Shown here: positions 8,909-18,163 of the stretch, piece by piece
Numbering within the stretch: position 1 is the stretch's first letter
Layout of the letters: every line of letters begins with the position of its first letter
Origin: Pseudomonadota bacterium
GTDB lineage: Bacteria; Pseudomonadota; Gammaproteobacteria; Xanthomonadales; Xanthomonadaceae
Direction: 5' to 3'
Assembly (NCBI GenBank): GCA_023419315.1
Contig: JAEZYE010000009.1
Location: forward strand, 62,001 to 126,000
DNA length: 64,000 nucleotides
Translations under genes and position numbers: made by a program
Notes under the pieces: model-generated
What the model was told of the DNA's origin: nothing
Seen by the model: only the letters and a program-made list of their open reading frames with translations
Databases searched by the model: none

Positions 8909-9462
8909 CAGTTCAGCCGCTGGCGATGGCGCGGTCCCATGACGCAGTCGCCGTGCAGCAGCAGGACCGCCACGCGCACGTATTCCTCGATCTCGGACAG
9001 GGCGTCCTCGTCCTCTTCGTCATCGCCGCTTTCAGGCGATGCCTGTGCGAGCCGGGCCAGATCCTGCAGCGCTTCCTCGCCTTCTTCCGACAGCTTCGGC
9101 GCGGCGCCCGCGGCCAGCCCGAAGCCGCCAAGGAAGCCGCGGCACCAGGCGAACAGCGCTTCGGCACGATCGAAGGTGGCGACGCTGGCGTCGGGCAGCA
9201 GCAGTTCGAAGGCGAAGCTGCGATCTTCCAGTTGCGCGACGCTCGCCAGGCGCAACCGATCCAGCACATCGCCCGCCTGCGGCGTCGGCAGTTGATCATC
9301 CGCCAGCACCCGCGCCGGCCAGTCCCCCACATCGGCGCCGCCGCCGGCCAGCCAGCCGCACAATGCGCCGTGCAGTTCGGCCGGTTCGGAAGCCAGTTGC
9401 CACTGGCGCGAAGCCTCGGCGATTTCGTCGTGGCCAGGCAATTCGACGGGGAGTGAAGACAT
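8908..9462 (-). CDS. UPF0149 (YgfB/YecA-type) family protein
   Basis: A 184-residue acidic protein. It has the family opening LHGALCGWLAGG, followed by the conserved core with LFAWCRGFLGGFGL and the C-terminal EEYVRVAVLLLHGDC. In E. coli the homologous ygfB gene also precedes pepP; in Pseudomonas a YgfB homologue has been tied to control of an amidase gene. I chose ATG 9462; a TTG at 9474 in the same frame would add only four residues. There is a very acidic stretch (GDDEEDEDALSEIEE) near residue 155. Translation is coupled to pepP. Confidence 0.88.
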   Translation of the reverse strand: MSSLPVELPGHDEIAEASRQWQLASEPAELHGALCGWLAGGGADVGDWPARVLADDQLPTPQAGDVLDRLRLASVAQLEDRSFAFELLLPDASVATFDRAEALFAWCRGFLGGFGLAAGAAPKLSEEGEEALQDLARLAQASPESGDDEEDEDALSEIEEYVRVAVLLLHGDCVMGPRHRQRLN

Positions 9463-9530
9463 GGGAAAACGCAATCCATGGCGGTGACAGGACAGGCCGC
9501 CAGTGTAACAACGAAAAGGTATTTTCCCGC

Positions 9531-9560
9531 TTGTTGCGCCGGTTGCCGCGCCCCTACACT
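9531..9560 (+). promoter_or_regulatory. Candidate sigma-70 promoter of the GGDEF-EAL gene
   Basis: TTGTTG (9531-9536) and TACACT (9555-9560) are separated by 18 bases. They lie 36 bases upstream of the ATG at 9597, in the gap between this gene and the divergent UPF0149 gene. Confidence 0.4.
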
Positions 9561-9596
9561 CGCCTGATTCCCGCCTTCGGACGGCCCGTCGCGCTC

Positions 9597-11846
9597 ATGC
9601 CTCCCGCCCTGTTCGCCGCCGTCTCGCCGCTGTCCTCGCGCATGCCGATGCTGCTGCTCGCACTGGTGGTGCTCGCGGCGGTGGTGATCATCGCCACGCG
9701 CCGCCAATGGCAGGCCTGGCTGGATCGCCGCCGCGTCGTGCAGGAGCCTCCGCGCAACGAGTCGCTGCGCACGCGCGACGAACGGTTGAAGCTGGCGCTA
9801 TGGGCGTCCGGCGAACATTTCTGGGATTACGACCTGGTGCAACGCAAGCTCTACCGCATGCGCGCGGACGAGCTCGCGGTGCACTCCTCCGAGATCACCG
9901 TGCTCACCCGTCACGGCGAAGTCCCGGCGATTCATCCGGACGATGTCGGACTGGTGATGGAGCGCCTGCGCCTGCACCTCCAGGGCACCGCGCCGCTGTT
10001 CATGTCCGAACACCGCATGGACATACGCAAGAACGGGCAGTGGATCTGGGTGCGCGCGCGCGGCCGCGTGGTCGAGCGCGACGACGAAGGCAAGCCGGTG
10101 CGCATCGCGGGCACCGCGCGCGACATCACGCTCAGCCGCAATGCCGAGTACGAACACCGCATCGCGGGCGAAGTGATGCGCAGCATGAACGAAGCCGTCG
10201 CGGTGCTGGACTGGGCCCACCACTTCATCACCATCAACCCGGCCTTCACCCGCATCACCGGCTACAGCGAAGACGAGGTGATCGGCCAGCCGTCGAGCAT
10301 GCTCGACAGTGATCAGCACGACGCGGCGTTTTTCGAACGGATGAACGCCGAACTGCTGCACACCGGCCATTGGTCGGGCGAAGTGTGGAAGGCGCGCAAG
10401 GATGGCGAGGAAATCCTCTGCCGCATCGAGACCAACGTGGTGCCGGACGCATCGGGCGAGCGTCTGTTGTACGTACAGGTGCTCACCGACATCACCGAGC
10501 AGAAGCGCGCCGAACAGGAACTGCGCTATCTCGCCAACTACGACACGCTGACCAGCCTGCCCAATCGCTCGCTGCTGTCCGAACGCCTGTCGCGGGCCAT
10601 CGTGCGTGCGCGCCGCGAGCAAGGCCACGTCGCCGTGCTGTTCATCGATCTGGATCGCTTCAAGGACATCAACGATTCGCTGGGGCACGCGACCGGCGAT
10701 CGCATCCTCCGGGCCGCCGCCTCGCGCGTGCAGCAGACCGTCGGCGCGCAGCACACCGTCGCCCGCCTCAGCGGCGACGAGTTCACGGTGGTGCTGGAGG
10801 ACATCGAATCGCTGGCCGACGCCGAGCAGGTTGCGCAGCGCTTGATCGATGCCTTCCGCATTCCGCTCAATTTCGGCGAGCGGCTGGAGATGGCGGTATC
10901 ACCCTCGATCGGCATCAGCCTGTATCCGCAGCACGCGCAGGTGCCGACCGAACTGCTCAAACACGCCGACACCGCGATGTACCAGGCCAAGGCGCTCGGC
11001 CGCCACACCTATCAGGTGTATTCCGAGTCGATGGACGAGAAGACGCGCCACCGCGCGATTCTCGCCAGCGCGCTGCGCCGGGCGCTCGAGCGCAACGAAT
11101 TGTCGCTGGTGTTCCAGCCACGGCTGGCGCTGGCCGCGCAGCGCGTCACCGCGGTGGAAGCGCTGATGCGCTGGGACAGCCCGGAATTCGGCATGGTCTC
11201 GCCCGCGCAGTTCATTCCGCTGGCCGAAGAATCCGGCCTGATTCTCGAACTCGGCGCTTGGGCCCTGCGCGAAGCCTGCATGCGCTTGCGCAGCTGGCAC
11301 GATGACGGTCTGCAGGAGCTGACCGTTGCGGTGAATGTCTCGGCGATGCAGTTGCAGCGGGGCGATCTTCCGCATGTTGTCGCCCGGACGCTGGCGGAAA
11401 CCGGCATCCCGGCCGAGCGGCTGGAACTGGAACTGACCGAGAGCGTCATCATGGCCAACCCCCAGCAGAACGCCGACACGTTGCGCGCGTGCCGCGAACT
11501 GGGCATCTCGCTGGCCATCGACGATTTCGGCACCGGCTATTCCTCGCTCGCCTACCTGAAGCGCCTGCCGCTGACCACGCTCAAGATCGACCGCGAATTC
11601 GTCGGCGACCTGACCCACGACAGCGAGGACGCCGCCATCACCAGCACCATCATCACGATGGGCCGTTCGCTATCGCTCAAAGTGGTCGCCGAGGGCGTGG
11701 AAACCCGCGAGCAGTACGAGTTCCTGCGCGAACACGGGTGCGACGAAGTGCAGGGCCACTGGATCTCGCAGGCGCTGGATCCCGACCAGTGCGTGCGCTT
11801 CATCCGCGACGCCTATCCCGAATCGGGCATCCGCGCCGCCTCCTGA
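9597..11846 (+). CDS. Membrane-anchored PAS-GGDEF-EAL cyclic-di-GMP protein
   Basis: A 749-residue bifunctional-type c-di-GMP protein. One hydrophobic segment (about residues 17-36, MLLLALVVLAAVVIIA) anchors it in the membrane. Two PAS-like sensor regions follow, the second near VLDWAHHFITINPAFTRITG. The GGDEF domain has SGDEF (about residues 392-396) in place of GGDEF, a variant often active, and the RxxD inhibitory-site position upstream is not conserved (GAQH). The EAL domain keeps EALMRW, NVSAMQL, ELTES, IDDFGTGYSS, KIDREFV, AEGVET and QGHW, so phosphodiesterase activity is likely. I chose ATG 9597 because the open frame further upstream has no domain content and runs antisense through the UPF0149 gene. 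Confidence 0.92.
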   Translation: MPPALFAAVSPLSSRMPMLLLALVVLAAVVIIATRRQWQAWLDRRRVVQEPPRNESLRTRDERLKLALWASGEHFWDYDLVQRKLYRMRADELAVHSSEITVLTRHGEVPAIHPDDVGLVMERLRLHLQGTAPLFMSEHRMDIRKNGQWIWVRARGRVVERDDEGKPVRIAGTARDITLSRNAEYEHRIAGEVMRSMNEAVAVLDWAHHFITINPAFTRITGYSEDEVIGQPSSMLDSDQHDAAFFERMNAELLHTGHWSGEVWKARKDGEEILCRIETNVVPDASGERLLYVQVLTDITEQKRAEQELRYLANYDTLTSLPNRSLLSERLSRAIVRARREQGHVAVLFIDLDRFKDINDSLGHATGDRILRAAASRVQQTVGAQHTVARLSGDEFTVVLEDIESLADAEQVAQRLIDAFRIPLNFGERLEMAVSPSIGISLYPQHAQVPTELLKHADTAMYQAKALGRHTYQVYSESMDEKTRHRAILASALRRALERNELSLVFQPRLALAAQRVTAVEALMRWDSPEFGMVSPAQFIPLAEESGLILELGAWALREACMRLRSWHDDGLQELTVAVNVSAMQLQRGDLPHVVARTLAETGIPAERLELELTESVIMANPQQNADTLRACRELGISLAIDDFGTGYSSLAYLKRLPLTTLKIDREFVGDLTHDSEDAAITSTIITMGRSLSLKVVAEGVETREQYEFLREHGCDEVQGHWISQALDPDQCVRFIRDAYPESGIRAAS

Positions 11847-11904
11847 GCGCGGCCATGACCTGTCGCCCTTGACCGCCTGTTGACGCCTGCCTATCGTGCC
11901 GCCC

Positions 11905-12126
11905 ATGGACAACGCCGAGCTACTGGACCAGATCCGCCGCCTTTCAACGCGCATCGAAGCGCTCGCGGATCGTTGCCAGCAGCTGGCCGACGAGAACCGC
12001 AGCCTGCGCCAGCAGCAGGAGCATCTGTCCAGCGAGCGTTCGCAACTCCTGGCGAAGAACGAACAGGCGCGCTCGCGCGTGGAAGCCATGATCAGCCGTC
12101 TGAAATCCCTGGAGCAGCACACGTGA
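11905..12126 (+). CDS. TIGR02449-type small coiled-coil protein (ZapB-like)
   Basis: A 73-residue protein that is almost entirely a heptad-repeat coiled coil (LLDQIRRLSTRIEALADRC through LKSLEQHT). It matches the TIGR02449 family found just upstream of zapA in Xanthomonads and Pseudomonads. By size and shape it may act like ZapB in division, but that is inference. ATG 11905 is used; GTG 11896 would add three residues. The stop codon overlaps the GTG start of zapA. Confidence 0.8.
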   Translation: MDNAELLDQIRRLSTRIEALADRCQQLADENRSLRQQQEHLSSERSQLLAKNEQARSRVEAMISRLKSLEQHT

Positions 12127-12416
12127 GCGAGCCGGTCAGCGTCCACATCCTCGACCGCGAATACACCGTGGGCGTGGAGCCGGAAGAACGCAGCAGCCTG
12201 ATGGCCGCAGCGAAGCTGCTGGACAGCAAGATGCGCGAAGTGCGTGGCGGCAATCGCATGGCGGCGGTGGATCGCGTCGCGGTGCTGGCAGCATTGAATC
12301 TGGCACACGAATTGCAGCAGCTGCGTGACGAACGCCATTCGCGCGATCGCGAACTGTCACGTGCGCTCGAAGACCTGCATCGCAAACTCGACGGTGTGCT
12401 CGACGCGCCGCGTTGA
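12123..12416 (+). CDS. zapA: Cell division protein ZapA
   Basis: ZapA binds and bundles FtsZ at the division ring. The 97-residue protein begins EPVSVHILDREYTVGVEPEER (the family's N-terminal beta sheet), continues LMAAAKLLDSKMREVR and DRVAVLAALNLAHEL, and ends in a long helix. The start is GTG at 12123, overlapping the preceding TGA at 12124-12126, so the two are coupled. The order zapA, 6S RNA, 5-formyltetrahydrofolate cyclo-ligase is the classic gammaproteobacterial arrangement and supports the call. Confidence 0.93.
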   Translation: MSEPVSVHILDREYTVGVEPEERSSLMAAAKLLDSKMREVRGGNRMAAVDRVAVLAALNLAHELQQLRDERHSRDRELSRALEDLHRKLDGVLDAPR

Positions 12417-12488
12417 CGCCACACGCATCGCGGGCAATGCCCGCTGAATCCGACCGACGAACGGACTAGGCAACCTTGGCGTTGCGGC

Positions 12489-12494
12489 TATACT
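12489..12494 (+). promoter_or_regulatory. -10 element of the 6S RNA promoter
   Basis: TATACT lies 6 bases before the inferred 5' end of 6S RNA at about 12501. I find no convincing -35 at the standard distance. Confidence 0.5.
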
Positions 12495-12500
12495 GTTTTC

Positions 12501-12687
12501 GCGTCCTCTGCTGTGTCCGACAGCGTGCGCAAACATTCGCCTTGTCCCTTAATGACGACCACGGGATGGCGACGGTAGCCGGGAGTGCAAGTCCGCCTCG
12601 CAGCGGGAAGCCCGATGGATATCCAGCCATCCCACTTGAACCCCGGGTTCAAGGTCGTTTCGCGCGCATCGCCATGGCGGAGGACGT
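12501..12687 (+). ncRNA. ssrS: 6S RNA
   Basis: 6S RNA mimics an open promoter and sequesters sigma-70 RNA polymerase in stationary phase. Three things support it. The location between zapA and the 5-FCL gene is canonical. CTTGAACCCCGGGTTCAAGG (near 12638-12657) matches the conserved TTGAACC-GGTTCAAGG hairpin of the family. The ends pair perfectly: CGTCCTC at 12502-12508 with GAGGACG at 12680-12686. A T-rich run (TATTTTCCTGTTT) follows the 3' end. The exact ends are inferred from the terminal helix and may be off by a few bases. Confidence 0.92.
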
Positions 12688-12801
12688 ATTTTCCTGTTTG
12701 CAGCTTCGTGCCATCGCACGAAGCACTCGCCGACCGTTCGAAACGGTTCCGGCCTTCGGTGTGGCTTAGAATTCCGCGATGGAAAACGCCCGCCCCCTTT
12801 C

Positions 12802-13397
12802 ATGACCCTTGATCGCAACGCGCTGCGGCGCGAGTTGCGCGCGCGACGTCGCGCCTTGCCCGCCGCCGAACGCATTGCGGCGGCCGACGCACTGGCCGCG
12901 CATCTGCGCACCCTGCCGTTCCTGCCCGCTGAAGGATATGCCGCCGGTTACTGGGCCATGGACGGAGAAATCGGCCTGCATGCGTGGCAGATGCGGCTTC
13001 CGAGCGGACTCATCTACTGCCTGCCCGTCCTGCGCGCGGACAACACGCTTGGCTTCGCGCCGTGGCGCGCAGGTGATCCGCTGGTGACCAACCGTTTCGG
13101 CATTCCCGAGCCCGATGTGGATCCGGCGTCTTCACTCGACCCTGACGCCATGTCGCTCGTGCTGTTGCCGTTGGTGGGTTTTGACGGTCAGGGCCATCGC
13201 CTCGGAATGGGAGGCGGCTGGTACGATCGCAGCTTCGCGTTTCGCCGCCAGCGTGGCGCGCCGCCCTGGCTGGTCGGCGTGGGCTTCGCCACACAGCGCG
13301 TGGATGCGCTCCCGAGCGAAGCATGGGACGTGCCAGTGGACGCCATCTGCACCGAACGCGAACTCCTGCTTCCCGCTCGCTCTCCCGGAACTCCTGC

Positions 13398-13401
<4 letters not shown>
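12802..13401 (+). CDS. 5-formyltetrahydrofolate cyclo-ligase
   Basis: This enzyme converts 5-formyl-THF to 5,10-methenyl-THF with ATP. The 199-residue protein has the family's opening LRRELRARRRALP, the substrate region FGIPEPD, and the ATP/Mg signature LVLLPLVGFDGQGHRLGMG followed by GGWYDR. It is the usual gene downstream of 6S RNA (ygfA/fau in E. coli). Its stop overlaps the next ATG by four bases, so it is coupled to the EVE-domain gene. Confidence 0.95.
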
Positions 13402-13868
<467 letters not shown>

Positions 13869-13872
13869 ACAC

Positions 13873-14526
13873 GTGTCGCAGAACGAATCCAAGCGCCTGG
13901 CCGGCGAGAAGGCCATCGATTTCGTCGAGGACGGCATGATCGTCGGGGTCGGCACCGGCTCCACGGTCGCGTACTTCATCGACGCGCTGGCGCGCGTGAA
14001 GGATCGGATTGCCGGCGCGGTGTCCAGTTCCGAGCAGAGCACGGCGCGCCTGCGCGAGCACGGTATCGAGGTGCTGGATCTCAATGCCACCGGCGGCCTC
14101 TCGCTGTACGTCGATGGTGCCGATGAGTGCGATCCGCACAAGCGCCTGATCAAGGGCGGCGGCGCGGCCCTCACGCGCGAGAAGATCATCGCCGAAGCCA
14201 GCCGGAAGTTCGTCTGCATCATCGATCCGGCCAAGCAGGTGCCGGTGCTGGGCAAGTTCCCGCTGCCGGTGGAAGTCATCCCGATGGCGCGCAGTCTGGT
14301 GGCGCGCGAAATCCTCGCGATGACGGGTGGCCAGCCGGTCTGGCGTGATGGCGTGACCACCGACAACGGCAACTGGATCCTCGATGTGCATAACCTGTCC
14401 ATCGTCGATCCGGTGGCGCTGGAGCGCGAACTCAACCAGATTCCCGGCGTGGTCAGCGTCGGGCTGTTCGCGCGGCGTCCGGCCGACGTCGTGATCGTCG
14501 GTGGGCAACCGCCGCACGTGCTCTGA
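13873..14526 (+). CDS. rpiA: Ribose-5-phosphate isomerase A
   Basis: RpiA interconverts ribose-5-phosphate and ribulose-5-phosphate in the pentose phosphate pathway. The length of 217 residues is typical (E. coli 219). Motifs are VGVGTGSTVAYFI (phosphate loop), SSSEQST, LYVDGADECD (catalytic Asp region) and KGGGAALTREKI. The start is GTG at 13873, 4 bases after the EVE stop; no ATG gives the conserved N-terminus. Confidence 0.96.
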   Translation: MSQNESKRLAGEKAIDFVEDGMIVGVGTGSTVAYFIDALARVKDRIAGAVSSSEQSTARLREHGIEVLDLNATGGLSLYVDGADECDPHKRLIKGGGAALTREKIIAEASRKFVCIIDPAKQVPVLGKFPLPVEVIPMARSLVAREILAMTGGQPVWRDGVTTDNGNWILDVHNLSIVDPVALERELNQIPGVVSVGLFARRPADVVIVGGQPPHVL

Positions 14527-14552
14527 TTCCCCATCTGCGGCCCGGAGGCCCT

Positions 14553-15002
14553 ATGCGCGCCCGTCATTCCATCTGCGGTCTACTGTTCCTGCTCGTTGCC
14601 GGCTGCGCCAACGCCGGCAAGCCCTGGGTGGAAATCGGCGGCCAACGCTACAACGTCGAGATTGCCGACGATGACGCCGAGCGTGCGCGCGGCCTGATGT
14701 TCCGCGACCGCATGGACGCCGACGCCGGCATGTTGTTCATCCACGACCGTGAAGAACCCCAGTCCTTCTGGATGAAGAACACCCAGCTGCCGCTGGACAT
14801 CCTCTATTTCGACAACGACCGCAAGCTGGTCGCGCAACGCCGCAACACGCCGCCGTGTTCGGCCGGTGACGCATGCCCCTCCTATCCCAGCCATGCACCG
14901 GCTCGCTACGTGCTGGAACTGAATGCGGGCGAGGCGGATCGCCTCAAGTTGCAGGACGGGGCCGTGCTGACGCTGAGCAAGGACATCACGCCGGCCCGCT
15001 GA
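14553..15002 (+). CDS. DUF192 family lipoprotein
   Basis: A 149-residue exported protein. Residues 1-18 form a signal peptide with a lipobox, LLVAGC, giving a lipidated Cys at about residue 18. The mature part is a DUF192 domain: ERARGLMFRDRMDADAGMLF, SFWMKNTQLPLDILYFD and YVLELNAGEADRL. DUF192 proteins are small periplasmic beta proteins of unknown activity. The gene lies 26 bases after rpiA on the same strand with GGAGG upstream of the ATG. Confidence 0.88.
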   Translation: MRARHSICGLLFLLVAGCANAGKPWVEIGGQRYNVEIADDDAERARGLMFRDRMDADAGMLFIHDREEPQSFWMKNTQLPLDILYFDNDRKLVAQRRNTPPCSAGDACPSYPSHAPARYVLELNAGEADRLKLQDGAVLTLSKDITPAR

Positions 15003-15051
15003 TCCCGATCCGGGGCTTGATTGGCGATCCGATTGGACGCAGGCTGCGCGC

Positions 15052-15900
15052 ATGGGGGACGTACTGACATTGCCGGACTGGAACACGCTGGCGACGCAGG
15101 CCGACGAAACCCTGCCGTTGCTGGAAACCGCGTTGCTGATCGCGCGTGACGAGTATCCGGATCTGGATGCCGACCTCTACGACACGCTGGTGCAGGCCCA
15201 TGTCGCCCACCTGCGCGCGGAGATCGACGCCATCGCGTCGTGGCCGCTGAAGATGGCGGCCATCAATCGCCATCTGTTCGAGGAACTCGGCTACAGCGGG
15301 GATCACGAGCAGTACTACGACCCGCGCAACAGTTATCTCAACCAGGTGTTCGAGCGCCGCCTCGGCAATCCGATCTCGCTGGCGATGGTGCAGATGGAAG
15401 TCGCGCGACGGCTGGGCGTGCCGCTGGACGGGGTGTCGTTCCCCGGTCACTTCCTGGTCCGCTTGCCGGTCGATGACGGCCTGCTGGTGATGGATCCCTT
15501 CAACGGCGGGCGTCCGCTGGGCGCGGACGAACTGCGTGAGCGCGCACGACCGCATCTGGGCGGCGACATTCCCGATGACAACGCCCTGTTGCGCATCCTC
15601 GATCCAGCCAGCCATCGCGCCATCCTCGTGCGCGTGCTGCGCAACCTGCATGGCGTGTATGCCGAGCGCGACGAATGGGATCGCGCCGCGCGCAGCGCGG
15701 ACCGCGTGCTCAAGCTGATGCCCGACCAGGCCGACGCCCTGCGCGATCGCGGCCTGGCATACCTGAAGATGGAATACACGCACGGCGCGCGGCACGACCT
15801 GGGCCGCTACATGCAGCTCGTGCCCGAAGCGCGCGACGCCGCGGAGATCCGCGAGCACCTGGTGGAACTCAACGCCGCGCAGCCGCGGCGGATGCACTGA
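15052..15900 (+). CDS. SirB1-family protein (transglutaminase-like domain plus TPR)
   Basis: A 282-residue cytoplasmic protein. The N-terminal two thirds match the SirB1 family: RNSYLNQVFERRLGNPISLA, followed by LGVPLDGVSFPGHFLVR, a degenerate transglutaminase-like fold. The C-terminal third (about residues 195-280) looks like TPR repeats (WDRAARSADRVLKLMPDQAD, RDRGLAYLKM). Related genes sit near prmC/prfA or kdsA in enterobacteria, but not here. No catalytic role has been established for the family. Confidence 0.88.
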   Translation: MGDVLTLPDWNTLATQADETLPLLETALLIARDEYPDLDADLYDTLVQAHVAHLRAEIDAIASWPLKMAAINRHLFEELGYSGDHEQYYDPRNSYLNQVFERRLGNPISLAMVQMEVARRLGVPLDGVSFPGHFLVRLPVDDGLLVMDPFNGGRPLGADELRERARPHLGGDIPDDNALLRILDPASHRAILVRVLRNLHGVYAERDEWDRAARSADRVLKLMPDQADALRDRGLAYLKMEYTHGARHDLGRYMQLVPEARDAAEIREHLVELNAAQPRRMH

Positions 15901-15915
15901 AGCCGCGCGGGGCGG

Positions 15916-16104
15916 TTACAGCTCCATCATTTCGAAGTCGGCCTTGGTCACCCCGCAGTCGGGGCAGGTCCAACTGTCGGGGATGTCCTCCCAGCGCGTG
16001 CCGGGCGCGATGCCGTCTTCCGGCAGGCCGTTGGCTTCTTCGTAGATGAAGCCGCAGACCACGCACATCCAGTTGCGGTAGGTGGTGGCGGTGGTGTCGC
16101 TCAT
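15916..16104 (-). CDS. Rubredoxin
   Basis: A 62-residue one-iron electron carrier. The two knuckles are WMCVVCGFIYEEANG (C-x2-C-G) and SWTCPDCGVTKADFEM (C-P-x-C-G), with W-E-D-I-P-D before the second, all standard for rubredoxin. The ATG at 16104 is chosen over upstream starts because residues before MSDTTATTYRNW have no family similarity. It is transcribed away from thiE. Its redox partner is not in the window. Confidence 0.95.
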   Translation of the reverse strand: MSDTTATTYRNWMCVVCGFIYEEANGLPEDGIAPGTRWEDIPDSWTCPDCGVTKADFEMMEL

Positions 16105-16168
16105 CGGATAATGCGTGGACGGGGCGCACCAGTGTCCCACTCCCGTTCCCGCACCGGAAGCAAGTCCG

Positions 16169-16810
16169 ATGAATGCCTCCCGGCCTATGCCCGGCGCCAT
16201 GCCGCGTGGCCTCTATCTCATTACGCCCGACGAGCCCGATACCGAGCGACTGCTGGCGCGGGTGGCACCGCTGCTGGAGTCGGGCTCCGTCACCTGGCTG
16301 CAATACCGGAACAAGAATGCGGGCGAGGCGCTGCGCCATCTGCAAGCACAGGCATTGCAGGCGTTGTGCGCGCGCACCCAGGTGCCGCTGATCATCAATG
16401 ACGATATACGCCTGGCGAAGGCGGTCGGCGCTGCCGGCGTTCACCTGGGCGAAGACGATGGCGATCCGGCGTCCGCCCGCGCGCTGCTGGGGCCGCACGC
16501 GATCCTCGGCGTGTCCTGCTATGACGAACTGGCGCGTGCCCGCGCCGCCGCGACAGCCGGAGCCAGCTACGTTGCCTTCGGTGCCTTTTTCCCGACGCGC
16601 AGCAAGCAGACCCACCGTCGCGCCGAGCCCGCACTGCTGCGCGATGCGGCCAGCCTCGGACTGCCGCGGGTGGCGATAGGCGGCATAACCCCGGAAAATG
16701 CGCCGGCGCTTGTCGCCGCCGGGGCGGATCTCGTCGCTGTCATCGCCGGCGTCTTCGACGCCCCGGACCCGCTCACCGCCGCGCAGGCCTACCGGCGCGC
16801 CTTCCCCTGA
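16169..16810 (+). CDS. thiE: Thiamine-phosphate synthase
   Basis: ThiE couples the thiazole and pyrimidine moieties of thiamine. The 213-residue TIM barrel opens RGLYLITPD, with WLQYRNKNAGEALR, PLIINDDIRLAKAVGAAGVHLGE, ILGVSCYDE, VAFGAFFPTRSKQ and the phosphate loop VAIGGITPEN. ATG 16169 gives the normal family length; the frame is open to 16115, but the extra residues are not conserved. No thi-box (TPP riboswitch) is seen in the short upstream gap. hemL follows after 54 bases. Confidence 0.94.
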   Translation: MNASRPMPGAMPRGLYLITPDEPDTERLLARVAPLLESGSVTWLQYRNKNAGEALRHLQAQALQALCARTQVPLIINDDIRLAKAVGAAGVHLGEDDGDPASARALLGPHAILGVSCYDELARARAAATAGASYVAFGAFFPTRSKQTHRRAEPALLRDAASLGLPRVAIGGITPENAPALVAAGADLVAVIAGVFDAPDPLTAAQAYRRAFP

Positions 16811-16864
16811 CGCGCTGATCGCTCCGCGTTGTCATGCCTTTCCGTATCGCTGCCAGGAATCCCG

Positions 16865-18157
16865 ATGAACCACGATCAATCCCACGCCCTGTTCTCCCGC
16901 GCCCAGGAACTGCTGCCCGGCGGCGTCAATTCGCCGGTGCGCGCGTTCAAATCGGTGGGCGGCGAACCGTTCTTCGTGCAGCGCGCCGACGGCGCGTTCC
17001 TGCATGACGTCGACGGCAATCGCTACATCGATTACGTGGGCTCGTGGGGGCCGATGATCGTCGGTCACAACCATCCGTCCGTCCGCCGCGCCGTCGAGGC
17101 CGCCATCGTCAACGGTCTGTCGTTCGGCGCGCCCTGCCCGGCCGAGGTCACCATGGCCGAAACCATCACGCGCCTGGTCCCGTCCTGCGAAATGGTGCGC
17201 ATGGTCAATTCCGGCACTGAAGCCACACTGTCGGCCATCCGGCTCGCGCGCGGCGCCACCGGCCGCAATCGCATCGTGAAGTTCGAAGGCTGCTACCACG
17301 GCCACGGCGATTCGTTCCTGGTGAAGGCCGGCAGCGGCATGCTCACGCTCGGCGTGCCGACCTCGCCCGGCGTGCCGGCCGGCCTGAGCGAGCTCACGCT
17401 GACGCTCAGCTACAACGATTTCGACGGTGCGACGGCACTGTTCGAACAGTACGGCGCCGAGATCGCCTGCCTCATCATCGAGCCGGTGGTCGGCAATGCC
17501 AATTGCCTGCCGCCGCGCGAAGGCTATCTGCAGCACCTGCGTGAACTGTGCACGCGCCATGGCGCGCTGCTGATCTTCGACGAAGTGATGACCGGATTCC
17601 GCGTGGCGCTGGGCGGCGCGCAGGCGCACTACGGCATCACGCCGGACCTCACCACCTTCGGCAAGATCATCGGCGGCGGCATGCCGGTCGGCGCCTACGG
17701 CGGTCGACGCGAATTGCTGTCGCAGATCGCACCGGCCGGTCCGATCTACCAGGCCGGCACGCTGAGCGGAAATCCGGTGGCGATGGCCGCGGGCCTGGCG
17801 ATGCTTGACCTGATCCAGGCGCCGGGCTTCCATGCCGGTCTGACCGCCGCCACGAACGCGCTGTGCGATGGACTGGAATCGGCGGCGCGCGATGCCGGCG
17901 TTCCGTTCACGACCACGCGCGTCGGCGCGATGTTCGGCATGTTCTTCAGCGACCAGTATGTCGATACCTACGCGCAGGCCGTCGCCTGCGACGTCGCCGC
18001 GTTCAACCGTTTCTTCCATGCCATGCTTGAGCGCGGTGTGTTCCTCGCGCCGTCCGCGTTCGAAGCCGGCTTCATGTCGAGCGCGCACGATGCCGCCATC
18101 ATCGAGCAGACGATCAGCGCTGCACGCGAAGCGTTCAAGGTGGTCGCCGCCGGCTGA
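16865..18157 (+). CDS. hemL: Glutamate-1-semialdehyde 2,1-aminomutase
   Basis: A PLP enzyme that makes 5-aminolevulinate for heme in the C5 pathway. The 430-residue protein is of typical length (E. coli 426). Signatures are LLPGGVNSPVRAFKSVGG at the N-terminus, VNSGTEA, YHGHGDS, LIFDEVMTGFRV and TFGKIIGGGMPVGAYGG with the PLP lysine. ATG 16865 gives the family N-terminus; the earlier in-frame start at 16829 does not. The thiE-hemL order recurs in Proteobacteria. Confidence 0.97.
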   Translation: MNHDQSHALFSRAQELLPGGVNSPVRAFKSVGGEPFFVQRADGAFLHDVDGNRYIDYVGSWGPMIVGHNHPSVRRAVEAAIVNGLSFGAPCPAEVTMAETITRLVPSCEMVRMVNSGTEATLSAIRLARGATGRNRIVKFEGCYHGHGDSFLVKAGSGMLTLGVPTSPGVPAGLSELTLTLSYNDFDGATALFEQYGAEIACLIIEPVVGNANCLPPREGYLQHLRELCTRHGALLIFDEVMTGFRVALGGAQAHYGITPDLTTFGKIIGGGMPVGAYGGRRELLSQIAPAGPIYQAGTLSGNPVAMAAGLAMLDLIQAPGFHAGLTAATNALCDGLESAARDAGVPFTTTRVGAMFGMFFSDQYVDTYAQAVACDVAAFNRFFHAMLERGVFLAPSAFEAGFMSSAHDAAIIEQTISAAREAFKVVAAG

Positions 18158-18163
18158 TCCGCG

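Noticed and set aside
16105..16168. A thiamine (TPP) riboswitch before thiE
   Set aside because: The gap to the divergent rubredoxin gene is only 64 bases and shows no THI-box sequence.
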